Assembly: GCA_016927125.1 (NCBI GenBank)
Contig: JAFGNG010000266.1
Location: 1-20,577 of the forward strand
Length of the DNA: 20,577 nt
Reading direction: 5' to 3'
Source of the DNA: Planctomycetota bacterium
GTDB lineage: Bacteria; Planctomycetota; SZUA-567; JAFGNG01
Shown here piece after piece: positions 6,946-15,337 of this stretch; within the stretch, counting starts at the first letter, position 1; the number at the start of each line of letters is the position of its first letter. The position numbers were made by a program, and so were the translations under genes. Under the pieces are notes generated by a model, which was not told where the DNA came from, ran no database searches, and worked only from the letters and a program-made list of their open reading frames with translations.

Positions 6946-7545
6946 GTGAAATCAACTTATACCTCTGGTGAAGCAGCAAACATTTGCGGGCTGAGCTTGT
7001 CCACGGTGAAGCGATGGATCAAGCGGGGCGCTTTACAGGTATACCATACCCCAGGCGGGGATATCCGGATTCCGCATGAGCAGTTGCGAGAATTCATGTG
7101 CAAATACGATATTCCGTTGCATCACCTGGAAGATGATGAGCCCAGGGTTTTGATCAATGTTGCCGACCGCAAATTGCGCCGCAGCCTCTTGCTCTGCATT
7201 GAGGAAGAATTCCCTCACTGCAAAGTAGAGACAGTTGAGGGGGAGATGGATCTGGGCTTTCACCTGGGCAACTTCCGACCCTGGGTATTAATCCTGGCGC
7301 AGCAGGATAATAATGCTGATTTACTGAAAACCTGCACGCGGGTGCGGGATTTACTGGCGCCTGAAACCGTCCGGATCGGGGTGGTTAATGCCACGGAGTT
7401 CGAAGTTGCCGGCAAACAGGCGCCCAACGCCTTCCTGGAAGCGGATGCCAGCAAGGCTGATCTTGATGAATTTATCTGGGATTTGATGGAAAATATTGCA
7501 GGCCGGCGACAGCACCCAGGTCGTTCAAGAAAACGGATTGCATAA
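6946..7545 (+). CDS. Excisionase/MerR-type HTH protein with receiver-like domain
   Basis: A 199-residue DNA-binding protein. Residues 5-45 (YTSGEAANICGLSLSTVKRW followed by a wing with TPGGDIRIP) match the helix-turn-helix of excisionase/MerR-like regulators, although the usual TPGGHRRI wing reads TPGGDIRI here. Residues about 66-185 have the length and alternating hydrophobic pattern of a response-regulator receiver, but the phospho-acceptor position reads VLILAQQ where an aspartate is expected. It is therefore probably a phosphorylation-independent pseudo-receiver. I chose the GTG at 6946 because GGAGAG ends seven bases before it; a TTG at 6931 would add five residues and overlap that SD. 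The ATPase gene follows after 31 bp. Position at the head of the operon suggests it regulates polysaccharide export genes, which is inference. Confidence 0.75.
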   Translation: MKSTYTSGEAANICGLSLSTVKRWIKRGALQVYHTPGGDIRIPHEQLREFMCKYDIPLHHLEDDEPRVLINVADRKLRRSLLLCIEEEFPHCKVETVEGEMDLGFHLGNFRPWVLILAQQDNNADLLKTCTRVRDLLAPETVRIGVVNATEFEVAGKQAPNAFLEADASKADLDEFIWDLMENIAGRRQHPGRSRKRIA

Positions 7546-7576
7546 TGAAAATTTTGAAGGAAGGAGCGGCTCTAAG

Positions 7577-8425
7577 ATGGAATATTTAGAACACTGGGGC
7601 CTGAATACGCGCCCATTCGAAAACAATCGGGATATGAATTTCTTTTACCCGGGCTGTGAGCATATCGAAGCGCTCGAACGCTTACTCTATCTTGTTCGTG
7701 ATGGCAATATGTGTTTCGGTCTGCTCACCGGCGAGATTGGTTCCGGGAAGACCATGGTCCTGCACCAGCTTTGCGAGAAGTTACAGTCCGAGCGCTACCT
7801 GGTGGTGCATTTGCCCAACGGCAATATTGAGTTTTCAGATATCCTGCGCGAGGCTATCCACCATATGGAAAACCATACCGGCGCCCGCCGTCGGAAGAAA
7901 TACGCTGAGGCCAGCAAGTATGAATTGATGACACGCTTTACCGAGATCCTGGAGGATAAAGTCACACGCCTCGGCAAGATCATGGTGATGGTTATTGATG
8001 AAGCGCAGAGCCTCTCCGAGGAAGATCTCATCGAGCTTAAAAACTTGACCAACCTCGGCACCATGACAGACAACTCCATCACGATTATCCTTTCCGGACA
8101 ACCGGAGATCTCCGAAATGGTGCGCAGCTTGCCGCAGATCAACCAGCGGGTGGGTTTGCGTTACCATCTGCCTTGCCTCTCGATGGAAGGCACCAGCGAA
8201 TACCTGGATTATCGCATGGAGTCCGCCGGCGGCGATGCCGTAGAGATTTTCGGGATCGACGTGAAACAGGAGATTTACAAGCAGACCGAGGGGATCCCGC
8301 GTGAAATCAACCGTCTCTGCAAGCTCGCACTGGATCGCAGTTTTTCGCTCGGGCAAAAAAAAGTTTCTGTAGCTACCATCCGCAATATTGCAATTGATAT
8401 CCATCACCAGGATGCTTTGGCATAA
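7577..8425 (+). CDS. GspA/ExeA-type AAA+ ATPase of exopolysaccharide locus
   Basis: A 282-residue P-loop ATPase with Walker A GEIGSGKT (52-59), Walker B VMVIDEAQ (D141, E142), a sensor segment IILSGQPE (170-177) and an arginine-containing stretch NQRVGLR. The N-terminus (HWGLNTRPFENNRDMNFFYP) and overall length match the ExeA/GspA-like group, which includes the ATPase found in PEP-CTERM/exosortase-linked polysaccharide loci. Its partner is unknown; in such loci it is thought to power or control assembly of the export apparatus. No peptidoglycan-binding domain and no membrane segment is present. The frame is open further upstream, but the ATG at 7577, preceded by AAGGAG, gives the family-type N-terminus and avoids overlap with the regulator gene. 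It lies between the regulator and the Wzc-like gene on one strand, consistent with one operon. Confidence 0.85.
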   Translation: MEYLEHWGLNTRPFENNRDMNFFYPGCEHIEALERLLYLVRDGNMCFGLLTGEIGSGKTMVLHQLCEKLQSERYLVVHLPNGNIEFSDILREAIHHMENHTGARRRKKYAEASKYELMTRFTEILEDKVTRLGKIMVMVIDEAQSLSEEDLIELKNLTNLGTMTDNSITIILSGQPEISEMVRSLPQINQRVGLRYHLPCLSMEGTSEYLDYRMESAGGDAVEIFGIDVKQEIYKQTEGIPREINRLCKLALDRSFSLGQKKVSVATIRNIAIDIHHQDALA

Positions 8426-8486
8426 AGAGAGAGCTTTTGATATTACCCAAGTTGAATGTCAGGCAAATTTGACAAGGTTTTGACAA

Positions 8487-10994
8487 ATGGAAGAATCCCA
8501 AGACAAATTCAGCCTGCACGAAATGCAAAAGAAAATGAATGGCAGGGATAGTCCCAGCGAACCTGCTTCAGAGCGGATCGAAAGCGCTGAAGAAGCGCCT
8601 GGCCTGTTCGCGAGAGGCGGGGTTAGACGCCCGACGCCACCAGTCTCAAACGGCAATCTCCCTCCGCAAGCCATCTTCTCACAGCGAGCTGCTGACGGAG
8701 AGCCGTTGCAATTACGCAGAATCCTGCGGGTGCTGCGTCGCCGGTGGATGCTGATCGTCTTGATCATTATTTTGGTGCCCGCCGTAATCGGCTTGTTTGA
8801 CCAGTACCTGCGCGACAAGGTTTATGTCACGGAGGTGAATTATCGCGAGCTCGCCGAGCAGGAGCTTGGGGTCTTGCAGATTGGCAGCCTTGAACTTTCG
8901 CCTTCACCTAATCTGATTGATAATGTGGAGGCAATGATCGAAGAAACGGAAGTAGAAAATCAGTTGCTCAAACTGATCGCTGCGGAATCCAGGAGGATTA
9001 AAAATGAAATTTCCTCCCTGAAAAATCCGAAGAAGCAAGCGGAAGGAACCGAACTGGTCGCCAACCTTGACCGGATGGTCGAGGCGAAACTAGCGACGCC
9101 TCCCGACAACGATACCTACATGGAGCTGCGCGGCAGGATCACCACCAAAAACATTAAAGATAATACCGTTAAAATTTATCTGCGCGGCAGCTATCCTCAG
9201 GTCCATAAGATAGTAGCCCGCTTACTTCTCGACGCCCTTAACAGTTACTACAGCAATACCCGGCTGGACTTGATCTCGGAACGCTTGGCGCAGTTGGAAG
9301 AATTGCGCGACAAGAACCAGGAAAAGCTGGAGAATATTCGCGAGGAAATTACCACGCTGGATGAAGAAATCAGTGGCCTCGACATTAATGTCAATGATCA
9401 CTATAACCAGGTCATCCATATCAAGGAACGCCAGCTTTTAGAGAGTGAAAAGCTCTGGGATCTGGACTCCCGACTCCAGCTGCTCAAGGATGAATACGAC
9501 TGGGAGGGGCTTAAGAAAAAGTATAAGATCAAAGAGGAAAAAGATATCAGGGTAGTCTTTGTCCAGGGGAATCCCGAGCGTATGAAGTGGCAAAAGTTGG
9601 AGCAGGAGCGCGCGGCTCTGCTGACCCATTACACCTCGGCCCATCCCCAGGTGCAGAGACTTGAAAACGATATCCGCGCGATCAAGGATGAACTCATTGC
9701 CAGCGGCCAGGTCAATTCCGCCGGGGAACTGCCCGACCTGCCCAGCAACCAGGAAGAGGTTGCAATTGTCAAGATCCAGAACCTGCTTCAGGAAGTTACC
9801 CTTGCCAAAATGCGGGTTGAGAGGATCTCCACGGAGATCCAGTCAGCACGGCGACTGGAAGACAAGGCCATGATGGAAATGGAGATGAGCAAGGAAAAGC
9901 AAAAGCTCTTGCGCAATTACGAATACGAACGCGAAGAGTTGATGGACCAGCAGCATAATTACCGTCTGACCCACCGGCAGCTGGTTGGGTTGATAGATGA
10001 TACCAATACTATTTTCAAACAGGTTGAGAGTGATCATAAGTTCGAAATCCACGGGAAGATCCGGTCAGAGCTGGAAAGCCCAAAGCTCATCCTCGATATC
10101 ACAATTGGCGCTATTTTTGGGTTGATGCTCGGCTATGCCATGGCCTTCATAATGGAGAGCGTTGACAACCGGCTGCATACCCCCTTCGATGTTTATTACC
10201 ACCTGCGCCTCAATTACCTCGGGGTGGTGCCGTTCTGGGGAGAGAAGGAAGCGGTGGTAATCAGCCCAGACAAACCCGACAGCCAGATCGCTGAGATCTA
10301 TGCCCACCTACGTAATAATATCCGCTATGCCCGCAGCGATAGCCCTGAGAAATGCCTGCTGATCGCCAGCGCTACCCAGGGCGAGGGGAAGAGCACCATT
10401 TCCGCTAACCTTGCCAGTAGTTATGCGCTGGAAGGCAACAACGTGGTGCTGATCGACGCCGACTTGCGCCGCCCGCGCGGCCATAAACTAATCAATATCT
10501 TCAAGGGCGAACGCAATATGGAATATGGCCTCTGCGATTACCTTACCGAAGAGGTTAAATTCAACGAGATCATTTACAGTACCTCCGTCCCCGGCCTGTC
10601 GCTGATTCCCGCGGGCAGCCGGGTGCGAAATCCTGCCAAATTGATGGGTTCGCCAGAGATGATGGCATTGATCAAGCATGCGGAAGAAAATTTTGATATT
10701 GTAATCATTGACTGCCCGGCGGTCCTGCCGGTAGTGGATGCGACCACCCTCTCGGGGCACGTCCGGGGTGTACTGATGGTAATCGCCGCTGAGGAGGTTG
10801 AGATCGGAGCGGTGCGGATGGCGCTCTACCGCCTGCAACATGTCGGCAGCCCGATTGTCGGCGCGGTTCTCAACAAGGTCAAGGAACGCTCGACTAGCTA
10901 TTATTATTACGGCTACCGTGATCGCAGCGGATACTATTACAGCCCCTATAGTGACCCCAAAACCAGTAATGATAAGAAGGAAGATAATGCCTGA
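8487..10994 (+). CDS. Wzz-Wzc fusion: chain-length protein and BY-kinase
   Basis: An 835-residue inner-membrane polysaccharide co-polymerase with tyrosine autokinase. A long, probably disordered, proline-rich N-terminus (1-80) precedes TM1 (about 87-104). A large periplasmic part with strong coiled coil (roughly 255-500) leads to TM2 (about 537-555). The cytoplasmic BY-kinase shows Walker A SATQGEGKST (628-637, K635), Walker A' VVLIDADLRR (653-662) and Walker B IVIIDCP (738-744). The C-terminus has nine tyrosines between 805 and 821 (YYYYGY then YYYSPY), the expected autophosphorylation cluster. The post-Walker-B residue pair reads PA rather than the common PP. Cycles of phosphorylation and oligomerisation in this family control polymer length and export with Wza. 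AAGG lies 11 bases before the ATG. The export-protein gene follows after 84 bp. Confidence 0.94.
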   Translation: MEESQDKFSLHEMQKKMNGRDSPSEPASERIESAEEAPGLFARGGVRRPTPPVSNGNLPPQAIFSQRAADGEPLQLRRILRVLRRRWMLIVLIIILVPAVIGLFDQYLRDKVYVTEVNYRELAEQELGVLQIGSLELSPSPNLIDNVEAMIEETEVENQLLKLIAAESRRIKNEISSLKNPKKQAEGTELVANLDRMVEAKLATPPDNDTYMELRGRITTKNIKDNTVKIYLRGSYPQVHKIVARLLLDALNSYYSNTRLDLISERLAQLEELRDKNQEKLENIREEITTLDEEISGLDINVNDHYNQVIHIKERQLLESEKLWDLDSRLQLLKDEYDWEGLKKKYKIKEEKDIRVVFVQGNPERMKWQKLEQERAALLTHYTSAHPQVQRLENDIRAIKDELIASGQVNSAGELPDLPSNQEEVAIVKIQNLLQEVTLAKMRVERISTEIQSARRLEDKAMMEMEMSKEKQKLLRNYEYEREELMDQQHNYRLTHRQLVGLIDDTNTIFKQVESDHKFEIHGKIRSELESPKLILDITIGAIFGLMLGYAMAFIMESVDNRLHTPFDVYYHLRLNYLGVVPFWGEKEAVVISPDKPDSQIAEIYAHLRNNIRYARSDSPEKCLLIASATQGEGKSTISANLASSYALEGNNVVLIDADLRRPRGHKLINIFKGERNMEYGLCDYLTEEVKFNEIIYSTSVPGLSLIPAGSRVRNPAKLMGSPEMMALIKHAEENFDIVIIDCPAVLPVVDATTLSGHVRGVLMVIAAEEVEIGAVRMALYRLQHVGSPIVGAVLNKVKERSTSYYYYGYRDRSGYYYSPYSDPKTSNDKKEDNA

Positions 10995-11078
10995 AGTTGT
11001 GTTATGACAGGTTTTCTAATTAAATATAGGTCCCGAGTAAAAGGATTTTCCAATAGACAATTGTTTAGGAGTTTGATT

Positions 11079-12317
11079 ATGAAGACGCCAATACTATTAA
11101 TCTCTCTCGCGCTTTGCCTGGCCACTTTCTGCGGTCAGGCTCGCGGCGATCCCTACACGCAGGCAATCCGGGATTCCTTTGATAAAGACACCATGGTTGT
11201 CAGCACGGATCCCTTTGCCTCGGCAATGTGCATGGACACCACAGCTAGGGATTATTCCCGGGGATATGAGGCAGAAGAATCATACTCTGCCACAATCTCC
11301 AATTCTTCGGCAGGAAGGCAACAGCCGCTTCTGCTTGAAGATCTGCCTACGGAGGAAATGCCGGCTTACCGGATCCGCACCGGGGATGCCATGTTGATCA
11401 GCATACCCTATGAGCCGGATTCAGAAAAGACTGTGCCGGTACGCCCAGATGGTCGGATTAACTACCTGTTTGACATCGAAGTCATGGCTGCCGGCCTGAC
11501 CTATGCGGAGTTGAATCAGGTGCTCTGCAGCCCGGACAACCTGGGCAAGTATTATAAGAATCCACGCGTGACCATTATCGGCCGGAGCTTTGGCGGGAAT
11601 TCCGTCTTTGTGATGGGGCCGGTTGCAAGACCCGGCAAGCATGAAATCCATAATGACACGTACCTCCTGGATGTTCTCAGTGTCTGCGGAGCCATGTCGC
11701 TCTTGCCGCAGGCGACAGAATTCGGTGAACGTCAGGAAGATATAATCAATCTTGAAGACGCTTACATCGCGAGGAAGAAACCGGGTGGGGACCTGATGAT
11801 CCTGCAAAATATTGACTTTGCCAAGCTCCTGGTGGAAAGGGATATGTCGCATAATATCAAGCTGATGCCAGGCGATTTTATCTATCTTCCCAGCAGCTTA
11901 AGCACGGAGAAAAAGATCTTCATGGTTGGCCAACTGCGTTCACCACAGGTAATTTACTATTCAAAATCGATCAGTTTTGTCGAAGCCATTGCCGAGGCTG
12001 GAGGTGTTGAAGATGGCACGGCTTGGGTTCGCAAGTGCTTCATTATCCGCGGCGGTGTCAAGCAACCCAAAGAAATGTTGCAAGTTAATTACCCGGAAAT
12101 CCTCGCATGCAGAGCAGATGATATAACTTTACAAAATGGCGATATCATTCTGATACCCAAAACCCCGCTTTTCAAAACCAGCGAGGTTATCAGCTCGGTA
12201 CTCCTACCATTGCGTAATATTCTCGAGCTGGATGATATTGTGAAGAACCGATTCCATGGCGGCGACCGGACCTGGAAGGAAGCGGCCAAAGATACGGCTA
12301 AGTTATTCAAGCCTTAA
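11079..12317 (+). CDS. Polysaccharide export protein, Wza-like with SLBB domains
   Basis: A 412-residue outer-membrane polysaccharide export protein. The N-terminus (KTPILLISLALCLATFCGQARG) is a signal peptide; the cysteine is preceded by TF, a poor lipobox, so it may be cleaved by signal peptidase I rather than lipidated like classical Wza. YRIRTGDAMLISIPYEPD begins the poly-export domain. Two SLBB-like units follow: VFVMGPVARPGKHEI and IFMVGQLRSPQVIYY, each with a downstream LLDVLSVCGA or FVEAIAEAGG segment and a final NGDIILIPK. Family members form the periplasmic/outer-membrane channel that works with the Wzc protein encoded just upstream. I chose the ATG at 11079, with AGGAG seven bases before it; the frame opens 25 codons earlier, but that extension would bury the signal peptide. 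A strong terminator follows. Confidence 0.92.
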   Translation: MKTPILLISLALCLATFCGQARGDPYTQAIRDSFDKDTMVVSTDPFASAMCMDTTARDYSRGYEAEESYSATISNSSAGRQQPLLLEDLPTEEMPAYRIRTGDAMLISIPYEPDSEKTVPVRPDGRINYLFDIEVMAAGLTYAELNQVLCSPDNLGKYYKNPRVTIIGRSFGGNSVFVMGPVARPGKHEIHNDTYLLDVLSVCGAMSLLPQATEFGERQEDIINLEDAYIARKKPGGDLMILQNIDFAKLLVERDMSHNIKLMPGDFIYLPSSLSTEKKIFMVGQLRSPQVIYYSKSISFVEAIAEAGGVEDGTAWVRKCFIIRGGVKQPKEMLQVNYPEILACRADDITLQNGDIILIPKTPLFKTSEVISSVLLPLRNILELDDIVKNRFHGGDRTWKEAAKDTAKLFKP

Positions 12318-12348
12318 GACCGTTTGCTCACAGGCTGGATTATACCAC

Positions 12349-12379
12349 AGGCCTGGGGATTTCCCCAGGCCTTTTTATT
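12349..12379 (+). terminator. Rho-independent terminator ending the export operon
   Basis: AGGCCTGGGG (12349-12358) pairs perfectly with CCCCAGGCCT (12363-12372) over an ATTT loop, followed by TTTTTATT. It lies 31 bp after the stop of the Wza-like gene and 47 bp before the 3' end of the convergent lipoprotein gene. Confidence 0.92.
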
Positions 12380-12425
12380 GTATCCAGGGTCATGATAATG
12401 GCGTTGCCCGACAATTTCCTACCGG

Positions 12426-13424
12426 TTACAGCTCCTGCCAGGCCGGGGTTACTATCCGCATCTCTCGGTGGTTGTACAAATCAAATAGGATAATCTCATA
12501 ATTATCCGGTTCCCGCATGCCGGGAATCTGGCGAATTTCTTTCAGACTGGTTTTCTTGTGCCAGCGCAAGGCCAGGAGGTAGCGCCCGTACTTGGAAAGG
12601 TCGGAGGGCGCGGCGTTATTCCGCAGGAGTTCAATCTGCGAGATACCATCCTTATCTGTCAGCATCAAAGCTTTGGTGTCAGAAGATGTATATACCGCCT
12701 GTCTGCCATCCGGCGAGTAAATCAGGTTGGAGAGGCCACTGAGTCCCGCCAGGGGCAGGGGAGAATCAATCCTGGAAAGTTCTTTGGCGCCCAGGTTAAT
12801 CTTAAAGAGACAGTAAGGGAAGCGGGTCTTCCCTTCGGCTTCACTGCGCACCATCTGAGAGAAATACAGGGTATCAATGGTCGTGGGCAGAAATGCCTGC
12901 CGGGTTGGCTCCCAGGCCAGCAGGTTGTCAAAGAGCGGGTATTGCTCGGTAGCGTCCAGGCTGCTTGCCCAGAACTCCTGCGCGAAGGCATGCTCTGAAG
13001 AGCGCTGGAAAATCACCCTGCTGCCATCCGGGCTGAATCCCGGAGCCCGGTCAAAAGCCTCACTCTCCCGCGTGAGATACCGGATACTGCCATTCTCCCG
13101 AGCGATGAGCATCAGCCAGCCGCGCCCATTATCATCGGCATTAGAAATACAGACAATCAGCTTCCCGTCAGGGGAAAGGGCCGGGCTTAATAGGCTAGCG
13201 CGCTGGTGATATACTTGGCGCAGGTTTCGCCCGTCCAGATCCATGGCATAGATCCCATGATCTCCTTCCCGCACCGCGGCAAAGTAGATGCGTTCACCAT
13301 TTGGCGAAAAGCAGGGCCGGGAATATATATGCAGGCTGCCGGTCCGGGGTTCTTCCGGGCCGCCACAGCCCGCCATCCAAACCCATGGCAAGAGTAACGC
13401 AATAGCAAGTAATAACTTGTTCAT
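12426..13424 (-). CDS. PD40 (TolB-like) beta-propeller lipoprotein
   Basis: A 332-residue lipoprotein. The signal peptide ends in the lipobox MAGC with C20 as the lipidated residue. The body has at least four PD40-type units with the motif F/Y/L-SPDG followed by a beta strand (CFSPNGERIYF, ALSPDGKLIVC, GFSPDGSRVIF, IYSPDGRQAVY), the pattern of TolB-like propellers. Classical TolB has a larger N-terminal domain and no lipid anchor, so this is a relative rather than TolB itself. Its role is unknown; propellers of this kind usually bind proteins or glycans in the periplasm. The ATG at 13424 has GTGGGG a few bases upstream. It starts 61 bp after the frr stop on the same strand and may be co-transcribed with it. 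It converges on the export operon. Confidence 0.82.
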   Translation of the reverse strand: MNKLLLAIALLLPWVWMAGCGGPEEPRTGSLHIYSRPCFSPNGERIYFAAVREGDHGIYAMDLDGRNLRQVYHQRASLLSPALSPDGKLIVCISNADDNGRGWLMLIARENGSIRYLTRESEAFDRAPGFSPDGSRVIFQRSSEHAFAQEFWASSLDATEQYPLFDNLLAWEPTRQAFLPTTIDTLYFSQMVRSEAEGKTRFPYCLFKINLGAKELSRIDSPLPLAGLSGLSNLIYSPDGRQAVYTSSDTKALMLTDKDGISQIELLRNNAAPSDLSKYGRYLLALRWHKKTSLKEIRQIPGMREPDNYEIILFDLYNHREMRIVTPAWQEL

Positions 13425-13485
13425 AGCGCCCCACTATTTAAATGTAAGCTGAGTTTATTAAGGATAGATGAATGGGAGATGCGAG

Positions 13486-14046
13486 TTAGATTTCCATGAT
13501 CTCGTCGATCTTCTTTTTAACCTCTTCATCAATCTTTTTCTCAAATTTCTTGGTCAGCTCGTTAACATCTTCCTTCAGATCCTTGAGATCATCTTCGGTC
13601 AGGCTCTTATTCTTTTGCAGTTTATCCAACTCTTTGTTGCAGTCACGCCTGGCATTACGGACCGCGATCTTGGCATCCTCACCCTGGCCCTTGACCTGCG
13701 TTCCCAGCTCCTTCCGGCGGTCCTCGGTCAAGGGCGGAAACTGCAATCTCAGCACTTTGCCGTCATTTTGCGGAGTAACGCCAAGATCGGAGGCGAGAAT
13801 GGCTTTTTCAATATCGCCAAGAATGCTGGCGTCAAAGGGCTTGATGACCAGCATCCTGGCTTCTGGGATAGAGATATTCCCGCACTGTTTCATCTGCATA
13901 TCACTACCGTAGGCGCGCACGGAAAGGTTTTCCACCTGGGCCGGGTTTGCCCTTCCCGTCCGGATAGTACGGAAGGACCGCTTCAGGTGTTGAATCGTTT
14001 TTTCCATTGCCTCTTCAGTTTCCATCATTACGATTAAATGCGGCAT
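13486..14046 (-). CDS. frr: Ribosome recycling factor
   Basis: A 186-residue protein of standard RRF length. It splits post-termination ribosomes together with EF-G in the cytoplasm. Diagnostic segments are the N-terminal helix ending in LKRSFRTIRTGRANPAQVE, the domain II stretch NISIPEARMLVIKPFDASIL, the LGVTPQNDGKVLRLQFPPLT segment, and the C-terminal helix with SLTEDDLKDLKEDVNELTKK. I chose the ATG at 14046 because AAGGAG lies six bases upstream and the length then matches the family; the frame is open for 16 more codons. frr often sits beside pyrH and tsf, but neither is here. The lipoprotein gene follows on the same strand after 61 bp. Confidence 0.96.
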   Translation of the reverse strand: MPHLIVMMETEEAMEKTIQHLKRSFRTIRTGRANPAQVENLSVRAYGSDMQMKQCGNISIPEARMLVIKPFDASILGDIEKAILASDLGVTPQNDGKVLRLQFPPLTEDRRKELGTQVKGQGEDAKIAVRNARRDCNKELDKLQKNKSLTEDDLKDLKEDVNELTKKFEKKIDEEVKKKIDEIMEI

Positions 14047-14191
14047 TGTTTTCTCCTTATACAACATTAGGACACATACCGGGTTACAAAACATCTCATG
14101 CCGGGATGGAGAGTTACCAGAAATCGCTTCTATAAGATAGTCATTTTTTTTTGATAATCCAGAAACTTTTGGCCCGGGGTAATGCCGAAAA

Positions 14192-15085
14192 TCAGCCCGC
14201 TTCCTCTCTCCCGGAGAGGGGGGAGACCTTCAGGCGCAGGAAAGAGCAGCCGATTTCACAGCGCCCCCGCGGGCGGGGATAGACGCGGACCACCTTCACC
14301 GAACCCCTAAGATCGCATTCCATAAAGGTAGGCGGGTAAGTGCGTAGCATCACCAGGTACTCTTCATCAACCTTGAAGCTTCCCATGCAATTCATTTTCA
14401 GCCCGCTCTTGGAGATATCCATGGCCATTCCCTTGAAGATAAAATCGCTGGCGGGATGGCGGTAAAAAATGGGCACTGACAGGGCCCGGCGGTGATGTTT
14501 ACGGCGATTCTCCTTATCAACGCTGATTCCCTTGATAAAACGGCCGCCCACCATAAAATTGCCATCTCCAGTTTTGATGACCCGCCTGACTTCAAGCAGG
14601 TTTTCCTTGCGGTTGATAATAGCAATTTTCTCATTGGTGGTTATGACTGTCGACAGGATCTGGCCTTCTTGGACCTCTGCCTCGGTAATAAAACAGAGGC
14701 CGGTTTGGGAAATATCAGAAACTTCTCCCTTGAAGATGCGTTTATCTCGAAGAAATGAAAAGATAAGCTCAAACTTGACCTGGAAGCGGGGAAAGTTGCG
14801 CTTGAGATACGTCTCCGGTTGGGTTTCAAGGGGTTCCAGGATGATTCTTTCTTCTTTGGCCAGTTCCTGTAATGACCTGCGCATTGCCTTGAAAGCGGCG
14901 GTTTCCGCGCTGGTGAACGGGGTTTGGTTCGACATGACCTCGGATTTATCAAAAAAATCCATCGCGGACCTGGTTTCAGCCCGGCAGGCAGGGCATAATG
15001 CCTGCAGATGCCCAGTTTCAGGATTTTCCAGACCTGCCGAGGGAGTTTCAATAAATTCACGCCCACAGGCCCTGCATTTGGCCAT
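14192..15085 (-). CDS. Zinc-ribbon protein with tandem PilZ domains (c-di-GMP receptor)
   Basis: A 297-residue cytoplasmic protein. The N-terminus has a CxxC pair (C4, C7) and a second pair (C31, C34), a four-cysteine zinc ribbon. A mainly helical linker (55-90) is followed by two PilZ domains. The first has RNFPR (R96, R100) and DISQTG (124-129); the second has RRKHHRR (R195 and R199 fit RxxxR) and DISKSG (223-228). Both keep the RxxxR and D/NxSxxG motifs that bind cyclic di-GMP, so both sites look usable. PilZ proteins translate c-di-GMP levels into changes in motility or polysaccharide output. The polysaccharide export module lies about 2 kb away. An AAAGGT stretch precedes the ATG at 15085, and a promoter candidate lies just upstream. 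frr begins 146 bp downstream on the same strand. Confidence 0.9.
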   Translation of the reverse strand: MAKCRACGREFIETPSAGLENPETGHLQALCPACRAETRSAMDFFDKSEVMSNQTPFTSAETAAFKAMRRSLQELAKEERIILEPLETQPETYLKRNFPRFQVKFELIFSFLRDKRIFKGEVSDISQTGLCFITEAEVQEGQILSTVITTNEKIAIINRKENLLEVRRVIKTGDGNFMVGGRFIKGISVDKENRRKHHRRALSVPIFYRHPASDFIFKGMAMDISKSGLKMNCMGSFKVDEEYLVMLRTYPPTFMECDLRGSVKVVRVYPRPRGRCEIGCSFLRLKVSPLSGREEAG

Positions 15086-15102
15086 CAGTACCTTTGTCCT
15101 TA

Positions 15103-15131
15103 AATATAGACAAGTTATGTCAATTTTTCAG
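15103..15131 (-). promoter_or_regulatory. Putative sigma-70-type promoter for the PilZ gene
   Basis: Read on the minus strand, CTGAAA (15131-15126) and TATATT (15108-15103) are 17 bp apart. Transcription would start about ten bases before the PilZ start codon. The spacer holds the short inverted repeat GACA-N5-TGTC (15109-15121), a possible operator. Confidence 0.35.
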
Positions 15132-15337
15132 AATTATCTTACCCCTATAGATTTTAAACAACGGGCCAGAAAAAGCAAGGGGCGTATTTGCAGAAAAAAA
15201 GGCTGTAGAGGAGAATTTTATCAAAATTTTCCCTAAATCAACTCAAGGCGGACAAATCGGTTAGTCGATATAAGTATTGGAGATAAAAGCACAAAGAGCG
15301 CTAAAAAATTCAATCAGCGCATTCGGTAGGAGGATTA

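Noticed and set aside
7496..7576. Longer N-terminus for the AAA+ ATPase overlapping the regulator gene
   Set aside because: The extra 27 residues do not fit the family N-terminus, and AAGGAG precedes the ATG at 7577.
8460..8486. Two TTTGACAA copies as -35 boxes before the Wzc gene
   Set aside because: At 17-bp spacing the matching -10 would fall inside the coding sequence and is poor (AGAATC). The genes are probably transcribed from the operon start.
11004..11078. N-terminal extension of the Wza-like protein by 25 residues
   Set aside because: It would place a basic segment before the signal peptide. The ATG at 11079 has AGGAG at ideal spacing and gives a normal signal sequence.
14047..14094. 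Upstream start for the ribosome recycling factor
   Set aside because: It adds 16 residues not found in RRF. The ATG at 14046 has AAGGAG six bases upstream and yields the standard length.
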